From positions 1-8,311 of the forward strand of contig JACRAO010000101.1 in NCBI GenBank assembly GCA_016213345.1: DNA of 8,311 bases, written 5' to 3'. Below are positions 1 to 5,804 of this stretch, piece after piece (the first letter of the stretch is position 1; every line of letters starts with the position of its first letter). The notes under the pieces are model-generated. The model saw nothing but the letters and a program-made list of their open reading frames with translations, was not told the origin of the DNA and did not search any database. The position numbers and the translations under genes are program-made. The DNA comes from Bdellovibrio sp. Its GTDB lineage: Bacteria > Bdellovibrionota > UBA1018.

Positions 1-429
1 AGAGATGCTAACGTATCCATGTCCTTTATTGTTTATGAATGGTTGCAGTCTTCTTTGATGGTAGATAATATATTTGAAACTGAAGAAGGCAAAAGCCATG
101 GGATGTTAAGAGAAATTACTCTAGGTTTTAAAGCAAATTTAAAATCAATTGTGATTGCTTATTTCGATCCACATGTTATTCCTTCCTTACCTACACATGA
201 ACGCAATGGCTTTGAATCTGGGCTAGAATTTGTTTTTATGTCGGATATTTATTTACGAGTTGGTTATTATCAAAATTCGACCATCCCATATCAATCAAGT
301 AGAGGCCAAGGCTTTGGTGCTGGGATAGGTTGGGTAGCTCCAAGGCTTTCTATTGATTATGGCTTTTCACGCGCTTTAAAGCCCGTGCAGGCTTCAGCTC
401 ATACTGTGGGAGCAACTGTTTATTTTTAA
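1..429 (+). CDS. Outer-membrane beta-barrel protein, C-terminal part (5' end outside window)
   Basis: This reading frame is open from the first base, so the gene begins upstream and only its last 142 or so residues are seen; the ATG at 19 is probably internal. What is visible looks like the end of an outer-membrane beta-barrel: short alternating polar/hydrophobic strands (for example the stretches ending GLEFVFM, IYLRVGYY and RLSIDYGF), a glycine-rich turn (GFGAGIGW), and a final strand ending in a C-terminal phenylalanine (GATVYF), the usual signal for assembly by the BAM machinery. The turn-plus-strand pattern near the end recalls PorV/UPF0164-type barrels, but no family can be fixed from this fragment. 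It lies 11 bp before galU, and its stop codon overlaps galU's ribosome binding site, so the two are probably cotranscribed. The barrel assignment is an inference from composition and strand pattern; the ligand or function is unknown. Confidence 0.7.
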   Translation, partial: RDANVSMSFIVYEWLQSSLMVDNIFETEEGKSHGMLREITLGFKANLKSIVIAYFDPHVIPSLPTHERNGFESGLEFVFMSDIYLRVGYYQNSTIPYQSSRGQGFGAGIGWVAPRLSIDYGFSRALKPVQASAHTVGATVYF

Positions 430-435
430 GGAAAG
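428..435 (+). promoter_or_regulatory. Ribosome binding site of galU
   Basis: AAGGAAAG lies 5 bases before the galU ATG and overlaps the stop codon of the preceding gene. It supports the start at 441 and suggests translation of galU is linked to the upstream gene. Confidence 0.7.
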
Positions 436-440
436 AAAAA

Positions 441-1310
441 ATGTCTATAAAAATTAAAAAAGCTGTTATTCCGGTTGCTGGTCTTGGTACACGATTTTTA
501 CCAGCTACAAAAGCAATACCTAAAGAAATGATTCCTATTGTGGATGTTCCTATAATTCAATTGATTATTGAAGAAGTTATTAATTCAGGAATTCAAGACA
601 TTGTGCTTATTACGGCCAGACATAAAGAAGCAATTGAGAATCATTTTGATTTCAATTACGAACTCGAAGACACATTGGATAAAAAGCAAAAAAAAGAATT
701 AGCAGAGCTTTCTAAGAACATAGGCAAAAACTGCAATGTGATTACTATTAGACAAAAAAATCCGTTAGGACTTGGGCACGCAGTTTTATGCGCCCAGCCA
801 GTAATTGGTAATGAACCTTTTGCAGTGCTGCTTGGGGACGATCTGATTGATGGTAAAATTCCTTGTACAAAACAATTGATTGATCTCTATGAAAGAGAAA
901 ATGCTTCGGTTGTTGGTGTTATGGAAGTTCCTAAAAATGAGACTTTAAAATATGGTATTGTGGGTGGCAAAATGCTAAACCCCAAACTGATGGAAGTAAG
1001 TCATCTGGTCGAAAAACCTGATCCTAAGTACGCGCCTTCTTGTTTAGCAATCCCTGGCCGATATGTTCTGAGTCCAACTGTTTTTCAATATTTAAAAGAA
1101 ACCAAGCCAGGCAAGGGAGGAGAAATCCAGCTCACAGATGCTTTAGAGAAAGTGGCAAAAAATGAAAGGCTTTTAGCTTACCAGTTTGATGGCACTCGTT
1201 ATGATGCTGGAGATCGCCTAGGTTTTATCGAAGCAACGATCGCTTATGCACTAAAAAGACCAGAACTAGCTAGTGGAGTGAAAGATATTTTGAAAAAGTA
1301 TAGTGGGTAA
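441..1310 (+). CDS. galU: UTP--glucose-1-phosphate uridylyltransferase
   Basis: GalU makes UDP-glucose from UTP and glucose-1-phosphate in the cytoplasm, feeding LPS core, capsule, exopolysaccharide and osmoprotectant synthesis. The 289-residue product has the usual bacterial length and the full set of nucleotidyltransferase signatures: the nucleotide-binding loop GLGTRFLPATK at residues 14-24 followed by PKEMIPIVD (27-35), GLGHAVL (110-116), the metal-binding LGDD (131-134), VEKP (190-193) with the conserved lysine that contacts the sugar phosphate, GRYVL (206-210), GGEIQLTDA (226-234) and YDAGDRLGF (254-262). The start is well supported because KKAVIPVAG begins the family a few residues in and a good ribosome binding site precedes it. 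It is the second gene of the (+) run; only 2 bp separate it from the next gene. Nothing is missing or truncated. The paralogous GalF or glucose-1-phosphate thymidylyltransferases are less likely given the motif set. Confidence 0.97.
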   Translation: MSIKIKKAVIPVAGLGTRFLPATKAIPKEMIPIVDVPIIQLIIEEVINSGIQDIVLITARHKEAIENHFDFNYELEDTLDKKQKKELAELSKNIGKNCNVITIRQKNPLGLGHAVLCAQPVIGNEPFAVLLGDDLIDGKIPCTKQLIDLYERENASVVGVMEVPKNETLKYGIVGGKMLNPKLMEVSHLVEKPDPKYAPSCLAIPGRYVLSPTVFQYLKETKPGKGGEIQLTDALEKVAKNERLLAYQFDGTRYDAGDRLGFIEATIAYALKRPELASGVKDILKKYSG

Positions 1311-1312
1311 CT

Positions 1313-2110
1313 ATGTGGAAAATATTATTTTTATTCGTTTTTTATTCTTACAATGTTTTCGCTTACATACCTCCAACAGAGTTTATTTTAAAAACTCTAG
1401 CAAAAAAACATGAGGGAGCGGTTGGTCTGTTCATAAAACACACAGTTTCATCTTACAACGATAATAAACCAACCGGCATTTCATTTACTGAAAACATTTT
1501 TGTTTACAATCAAAATAGAGTTGTTTGGTGCGCCATAAAAGATGCTCAGGATAATCTTTTATATTTTGATGAACATAAATCAAACTCACTTTTCATGCTT
1601 TTATTTGATGATAGTTTAATCCATCTTAAAAAATTTTTAGAAACACATGGTATTATTATTCCAACTTCTGAAGAACAACAAAAATCCTTTTTAGCTCGTT
1701 TTAAAAATAACGTCGCATGGGTTATTGGAGAAAAAACAAAACAACTTTCATCTCAATTGTGGATTGAAAAAGATGTTTTTTTACCATTCAAGATCCAGTA
1801 CTCCAAAAATGAAGAATGGTTTACTTTCGGTTTCGAGGGTTTTAGATTTTACAAAGAATTTCCATATCCGACTCAAATTAATCTTACTCAACTGAATAAC
1901 GAGAAGGAAAGTTCTCTTTATGAAATTAAACTTAAGGAAATTCAGGTTTTTCATGAACAAAAAGCATTTTTTTTATTAAAAGAGAAACTATTTGGTAAAA
2001 CGTCACCACATCATGTATTACCCTATAGTTTGACAGTAGAAGGGAAAAAATTAGATTCAAAACTCATTAGAACAATAGAAGATTATTATAAAAAAATAAA
2101 TCTTTTATGA
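1313..2110 (+). CDS. Uncharacterised secreted protein (possible LolA-like fold)
   Basis: I do not recognise this 265-residue protein. Residues 1-17 look like a Sec signal peptide: a lysine at position 3, a hydrophobic aromatic-rich core, then VFA before YIPP, a plausible signal peptidase I site. No lipobox cysteine is present, so the mature protein is probably periplasmic. The rest is rich in lysine and aromatics with alternating strand-like segments. Around 146-212 the order 'LWIEKD..LPFKIQY', 'FGFEGFRFY', then 'YEIKLKEIQVF' resembles the sheet pattern of LolA/LolB-type lipoprotein carriers, where a residue pattern like W-I-D/E-K...L-P precedes a long antiparallel sheet. That similarity is my inference from strand pattern only. 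The gene sits 2 bp after galU and its stop overlaps the priA start by 4 bp (ATGA), so translation is coupled to both neighbours. There is no strong ribosome binding site before its ATG. The tight packing argues it is a real gene. Confidence 0.8.
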   Translation: MWKILFLFVFYSYNVFAYIPPTEFILKTLAKKHEGAVGLFIKHTVSSYNDNKPTGISFTENIFVYNQNRVVWCAIKDAQDNLLYFDEHKSNSLFMLLFDDSLIHLKKFLETHGIIIPTSEEQQKSFLARFKNNVAWVIGEKTKQLSSQLWIEKDVFLPFKIQYSKNEEWFTFGFEGFRFYKEFPYPTQINLTQLNNEKESSLYEIKLKEIQVFHEQKAFFLLKEKLFGKTSPHHVLPYSLTVEGKKLDSKLIRTIEDYYKKINLL

Positions 2111-4131
2111 ATAGTAATATAATATCTCAAGAACCATTAGTCTTTTCTGTAGCTATTCCACGGGCAATCAATCATTTGTTTGATTATAAAGTTCCTGACC
2201 AATTAATAAATCAAATTCAAGCCGGAAGCATTGTCAGAGTTCCATTTGGCAAAACTCAAACTCATGCTTTTGTAATCGAAAAAGGATACTCTCAAATTGC
2301 TCTAAAAGACATTTTAGAAGTGATTCCAGAAATGGTCATTCCACAGGATATTTTAAAGCTTTGCCAATGGGCAGAAGAATATTATTTTATGCCTTTAGGG
2401 GAGATTTTGAACACAGCTTTTCCTGCGCTTTTATTGGAAGAAAAAAAAATAAAAAAAACAAATAAACAAATTATAGCAAATGACAATATAAATAAACTTT
2501 TCGAACTGACTTCTGAACAAAAACTCGCAGTAGACACTATAGAGAAACTAAGAGTGTCTCAAACAGCTGAGCAATCTCCACCCAAAGTGTCTTTGTTGCA
2601 CGGAGTAACTGGAAGCGGAAAAACAGAAGTTTATATTGAGCTTGCCAAAAATACTTTGAATGACGGAAAAAATGTTCTCGTATTAGTGCCTGAGATTGCT
2701 TTGACAAGTCAACTTCACAATCGCTTTCAGGGTCAACTCAAAGAGCATGTTGGGCTATGGCATTCTGCCATGCCGGATGGAAAAAAATATTTTCAAGCCA
2801 AAGAACTAATCACTGGTAAGCTTCGAGTTTTAATTGGTGCTCGCTCTGCTGTTTTTGCTCCTATCAAAAACCTGGGACTTATTGTTATTGATGAAGAGCA
2901 TGATGTTTCCTATAAACAAGAAGATAGGTTTAAATACCATGCACGTGACTTGGCAATTGTAAGAGCAAAATTTACTAAGGCTACAGTAATACTAGGTTCT
3001 GCTACTCCAAGCTTAGAAAGCCAACAGCGGGTGAAAGAAAAAAAGTATACACACGTTTTTTTAAGACAAAGAGTGGCTGGCGGTACTTTGCCTAAAATTG
3101 AAATTATCCAGTTAAAACCAGAAAATAGAGTACAAGACATCCAAGCGCCTTTGGATAAAACAACGTTACAAACTATTAGAGAAACCATCTTAAAAAAAGA
3201 GCAAGTAATAATTTATCTCAACCGTAGAGGTTTTGCTTCGTGTCTAGTGTGCCAAGACTGCGGAGAAGTGCCACAGTGCAAAAACTGTTCGCTTTCTTTG
3301 ACATATCATAAAAAGCAAAACAAACTCAGATGTCACGTTTGTGGCTATTTTGTCGCCACGCCTCTTTTTTGCGCAAAATGTCAAAGTATTAATTTAGATT
3401 TACTAGGCGCAGGAACTGAAAGCCTAGAAACAGAACTTCCCACTCTCATCCCGGAAGCAAAAATTTTGAGATTGGATAGGGATCAGGTTACGAGTCATAG
3501 TCGTTTAGAAAAAATATTAAGCCAGTTTCGAAATGGTGAGGCCAATGTTCTACTTGGTACCCAAATGCTAGTGAAAGGCCATGACTTTCCTAATGTGACC
3601 TTAGTAACGGTCATTTTAGCCGATGCTTTATTTCGTTTTCCTGATTTTAGGGCTGAAGAGCGTGCCAGGCAGATTTTAACACAAATTTCTGGTCGCGCTG
3701 GGAGAGGAGAGCTGCCAGGCAAGGTGATAATACAAACTTATCAGGAAAATCACCCTCTTTTTGAGGTTTTAAAAGGCAATGCTAAAGAAGCTGATTTTTT
3801 AGAAAGAGAAAACTTAGTCAGAAAAGAACTTTCGTACCCTCCATTTGGCAGGATGGCAAAACTAAGACTCACCGGTAAAAACCAAGATGCCGTCAAAAGA
3901 CAATCTGAAGAACTTGCACTTTTTGTCCAAAATACTTCGCAAAATAAACAGGTAATTACCTTGGGTCCTAGTCAAGCCTATTTGGAAAGAATGAAGGGGC
4001 AATATCGTTGGGATTTGGTATTAAAAACTTTGTATATTCAGGATTTAAGGTTTGTCATAGAAAGATCCATTGAGTTTTGTAAAACTAACCGATGGCATTT
4101 TTCTGTAGACATTGATCCATATGGATTATGA
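2107..4131 (+). CDS. priA: Primosomal protein N' (replication restart helicase)
   Basis: PriA recognises stalled forks and D-loops, unwinds DNA 3'-5' and starts reloading of the replicative helicase. The 674-residue product is somewhat shorter than E. coli PriA (732) but complete. An N-terminal DNA-binding region (VAIPRAINHLFDY, 15-27) is followed by a lysine-rich linker (111-125) and the helicase core: Walker A GVTGSGKT (166-173), Walker B DEEH (262-265), GSATPS (297-302), LNRRGF (371-376), GTQMLVKGHDFP (484-495) and QISGRAGRG (526-534). Eight cysteines in four pairs (382/385, 391/394, 409/412, 422/425) match the two zinc sites that the primosome-assembly strand-exchange domain needs. The C-terminal domain ends in the typical DIDPYGL. 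The start overlaps the previous stop (ATGA) and lacks a clear ribosome binding site, so expression probably depends on translational coupling. All key catalytic residues are present. Confidence 0.98.
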   Translation: MNSNIISQEPLVFSVAIPRAINHLFDYKVPDQLINQIQAGSIVRVPFGKTQTHAFVIEKGYSQIALKDILEVIPEMVIPQDILKLCQWAEEYYFMPLGEILNTAFPALLLEEKKIKKTNKQIIANDNINKLFELTSEQKLAVDTIEKLRVSQTAEQSPPKVSLLHGVTGSGKTEVYIELAKNTLNDGKNVLVLVPEIALTSQLHNRFQGQLKEHVGLWHSAMPDGKKYFQAKELITGKLRVLIGARSAVFAPIKNLGLIVIDEEHDVSYKQEDRFKYHARDLAIVRAKFTKATVILGSATPSLESQQRVKEKKYTHVFLRQRVAGGTLPKIEIIQLKPENRVQDIQAPLDKTTLQTIRETILKKEQVIIYLNRRGFASCLVCQDCGEVPQCKNCSLSLTYHKKQNKLRCHVCGYFVATPLFCAKCQSINLDLLGAGTESLETELPTLIPEAKILRLDRDQVTSHSRLEKILSQFRNGEANVLLGTQMLVKGHDFPNVTLVTVILADALFRFPDFRAEERARQILTQISGRAGRGELPGKVIIQTYQENHPLFEVLKGNAKEADFLERENLVRKELSYPPFGRMAKLRLTGKNQDAVKRQSEELALFVQNTSQNKQVITLGPSQAYLERMKGQYRWDLVLKTLYIQDLRFVIERSIEFCKTNRWHFSVDIDPYGL

Positions 4132-4132
4132 T

Positions 4133-4137
4133 AGGGG
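4133..4137 (+). promoter_or_regulatory. Ribosome binding site that fixes the CFI-box gene start at 4142
   Basis: AGGGG sits 4 bases before the ATG at 4142 and just after the priA stop. Two earlier in-frame starts (TTG at 4112, ATG at 4121) overlap the end of priA and have no comparable purine-rich site, so 4142 is preferred. Confidence 0.65.
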
Positions 4138-4141
4138 TACT

Positions 4142-4921
4142 ATGACAGACGTAAAGGAAGTAAAGGAATCAAAACGACCACGCTCTAAAATTCAAGCTTC
4201 TTTAGACAAAGCTAGAGAAGATCAACGCCTAGATATTTTCAGAAAGAGAGTTGATCACGTCAAGCAGGGTTTAAGTGCTTTCGATAATAATCGTCATTCT
4301 GATGCGATTAAATTTTTTACGACCTACTTGAGAATAATTGAAGACTGGAAAGATATTTCTCCCAGTGGTTTATCGCCTAATCGTTTTGACCACAAAAAAG
4401 AAGTAGCCGAAATTTTGCTTATTAATGCAGTGTATTGGACCTTAGTGAAGATCTATGACAAGGCGCAGTCACCTACAGGGAAAGAGTTCTTTCAATATTT
4501 AGAAAAATTTATTGTGTTTTCTAAAGGTCTTCCGCACCAAAAACTTTCTGCAGAGCATCTAAGAATTTACATTAGTCAAGAAAAACCTATTCATAAAGAT
4601 GCCCTAAAAAATGTCTATAAAATGATTGGTACCGGGGGTTGTTTTATAGCCACTTCTTTGTTGGATGTCACGAATGAGAAAACTTTTTTACACTTGAGAA
4701 ATTTTAGGGATCAAGTGTTGTCAAAATCCCTGTTTGGAAAACTTGCTATCAGAATTTATTATGTGATTGGTCCTGTAATAGCAAAAATCCTAGATAAACT
4801 TCCAAATGGTGTACGTGTTTTTTTTGGAAAAACTCTCGACTTACTAACTAGATTCTGCTCAAAAAGGTTTAGATACGAGGCAGATTTTCTCAAAAAACCG
4901 GAGCGTACACGTAGTACGTGA
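4142..4921 (+). CDS. CFI-box-CTERM domain protein with helical N-terminal region, function unknown
   Basis: The 259-residue product has two parts. Residues 1-160 are charged and predicted largely helical by eye; around 37-70 (VDHVKQGLSAFDNNRHSDAIKFFTTYL region) the pattern resembles one TPR-like helical hairpin. Residues 164-220 carry the CFI-box-CTERM signature: GTGGCFIATS (163-172), then LRNFRDQVL (185-193), then LFGKLAIRIYYVIGPVIAKIL (197-217). Known CFI-box proteins typically show CFIATAAYG, a RxFRD block and a YY..SP.IA hydrophobic segment, and all three blocks are recognisable here. The role of the domain is not established; a sorting or membrane-associated C-terminal region has been suggested by its name. 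Unusually, there is no N-terminal signal peptide. The last 24 residues (236-259) are encoded inside a large palindrome and are basic, unlike the family core. It is the last gene of the (+) run, 10 bp after priA, and faces lepB. Confidence 0.85.
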   Translation: MTDVKEVKESKRPRSKIQASLDKAREDQRLDIFRKRVDHVKQGLSAFDNNRHSDAIKFFTTYLRIIEDWKDISPSGLSPNRFDHKKEVAEILLINAVYWTLVKIYDKAQSPTGKEFFQYLEKFIVFSKGLPHQKLSAEHLRIYISQEKPIHKDALKNVYKMIGTGGCFIATSLLDVTNEKTFLHLRNFRDQVLSKSLFGKLAIRIYYVIGPVIAKILDKLPNGVRVFFGKTLDLLTRFCSKRFRYEADFLKKPERTRST

Positions 4922-4974
4922 GGATTTTTTGAGAAAATCTAACGAAGTAGATAAACCTTTTTCAGCAGAATCTA
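4849..4974. repeat. 126-bp imperfect palindrome spanning two convergent gene ends
   Basis: The outer arms 4849-4871 and 4952-4974 are reverse complements at 22 of 23 positions (mismatch at 4860/4963). The next 10 and 11 bases do not pair, then the inner arms 4882-4897 and 4925-4940 are perfect 16-bp reverse complements. At the centre CGTAC (4904-4908) pairs with GTACG (4914-4918) around a 5-base loop. The left half codes for the tail of the CFI-box protein, whose stop is at 4919-4921; the right arm ends exactly on the lepB stop codon (4972-4974, minus strand). The near-perfect symmetry cannot be explained by coding needs of either gene, so it is either a transcription terminator pair or an inserted palindromic element. 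Confidence 0.92.
4882..4940. terminator. Probable bidirectional intrinsic terminator
   Basis: A hairpin with a 16-bp perfect outer stem and a CGTAC/GTACG inner stem is flanked by AAAAAA (4892-4897) and TTTTTT (4925-4930). A T-run therefore follows the inner hairpin when read from either strand. This placement suits termination of the priA/CFI-box transcript and of lepB, which converge here. Between the inner and outer stems the bases GA (4901-4902) face GA (4920-4921), which could form tandem sheared G-A pairs in RNA. The stems are GC-poor, so the strength is uncertain. Confidence 0.7.
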
Positions 4975-5706
4975 TTGCAAAACAGTTCCAATCCTTAAGG
5001 GTCTAAATATATATTGAGAGTCAGAAATATTAATCCACAACGACAACCAAATAAACAGTGCACGTCCTTTTACGTTTTTTAGAGGTACAAAGCCCCAATA
5101 CCGACTATCGTTTGAAAAATCACGATTATCGCCCATTACAAATAAACTTTCTTCAGGAACTGTTATGGGACCGTAATTTTCGCCAAGAGGATTGTTTTGA
5201 TCTAGCATTATGAGATGATCTTTTTTGTCTAAATGCTCTAAGTAAATATCCAGGTGCTTTTTGCCGTATTTGGGATCGTCTAAATTTTTAAAGATTTCAT
5301 CACTTTTCGTAGACGGAATGCCTTCTCTAGAAATTATATTATTATTAATAAAAAGTACTTTGTTTCTGATTTCTAATATGTCTCCTGCAATTCCTACAAC
5401 TCGTTTGATATAATATAAGCTTTCATCTTTTGGATAAATAAAAACAACAATATCACCCCTTTTGGGCGGATCTCTCTTAATAATATAAATAGACTCGCGG
5501 TTAAACCAATCCGAGAAAGGGACTCTTAGACCATAAGCAAATTTATTGACAAAAATATGATCTCCAACCAATAAGGTAGGAATCATTGAGCCTGATGGAA
5601 TTTTGAATGCTTCTATCACGCTGGACCTGATCATAAGCACAATAACGAGGGCAATAGTTAATGAAGGACCATTTTCAACGACTGACCGTTTTATTCTTTT
5701 TAACAT
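4972..5706 (-). CDS. lepB: Signal peptidase I
   Basis: LepB is the inner-membrane serine protease that cuts signal peptides from Sec- and Tat-exported proteins on the periplasmic side. The 244-residue product has one N-terminal membrane segment (about 15-31) followed immediately by the catalytic box IPSGSMIPTL with nucleophile Ser40. The general base is Lys101 in YYIKRVVG (98-105). Box D/E is MGDNRDFSNDSRYWGFVP (191-208). E. coli LepB (324 residues) has two membrane segments; this is the shorter single-anchor type common in other bacteria. A lysine/aspartate-rich insertion lies at about 135-170, between the catalytic core and the last box. The start gives the normal short cytoplasmic end (MLKRIKRS). 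The nearest purine-rich site, AAGGAA (5725-5730), is 18 bases away, and an in-frame stop lies between, so no earlier start is possible there. It is transcribed alone, divergent from lptG and convergent with the CFI-box gene. Confidence 0.97.
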   Translation of the reverse strand: MLKRIKRSVVENGPSLTIALVIVLMIRSSVIEAFKIPSGSMIPTLLVGDHIFVNKFAYGLRVPFSDWFNRESIYIIKRDPPKRGDIVVFIYPKDESLYYIKRVVGIAGDILEIRNKVLFINNNIISREGIPSTKSDEIFKNLDDPKYGKKHLDIYLEHLDKKDHLIMLDQNNPLGENYGPITVPEESLFVMGDNRDFSNDSRYWGFVPLKNVKGRALFIWLSLWINISDSQYIFRPLRIGTVLQ

Positions 5707-5804
5707 ATGAGTGTTTTAATTAATTTCCTTTTTACCGTGCGCTGTTTCATGTAATTATATATCATGTATCTCATGTGTATAGAAAGGTAAAATAAAAAAT
5801 AACA
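5707..5804. promoter_or_regulatory. Divergent lepB / lptG promoter region
   Basis: This 98-bp very AT-rich spacer must hold the start signals for both lepB (minus) and the lptG-def-fmt run (plus). Three copies of TCATGT lie at 5747-5752, 5762-5767 and 5771-5776. On the plus strand a weak TATAGA (5778-5783) could be a -10 box, with a poor -35. Purine-rich AAAGG (5783-5787) lies 17 bases before the lptG ATG, farther than usual for a ribosome binding site. Confidence 0.55.
5754..5759 (-). promoter_or_regulatory. Candidate -10 box of lepB
   Basis: On the minus strand this reads TATAAT, a perfect sigma-70 consensus -10 box. No good -35 box is seen about 17 bases upstream (CTATAC at 5777-5782). 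It would give a leader of roughly 40 bases that includes the AAGGAA before lepB. In such an AT-rich spacer a chance match is possible. Confidence 0.35.

Noticed and set aside
2910..3188. 92-residue minus-strand reading frame inside priA
   Set aside because: It is fully antisense to the conserved helicase core, has no recognisable motif and no ribosome binding context; a shadow of priA.
3495..3722. 75-residue minus-strand reading frame inside priA
   Set aside because: It is antisense to the conserved GTQMLVKGHDFP and GRAGRG region and has no family features.
4112..4141. TTG/ATG starts extending the CFI-box protein into the end of priA
   Set aside because: They overlap priA and lack a ribosome binding site, whereas AGGGG precedes the ATG at 4142.
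4848..5006. Plus-strand open frame through the palindrome into the lepB 3' end, with a protein-like end (FSAESIAKQFQSLRV)
   Set aside because: It has no good start codon, lies in another frame than the CFI-box gene, and is antisense to the conserved end of lepB; a frameshifted remnant cannot be excluded but is not supported.
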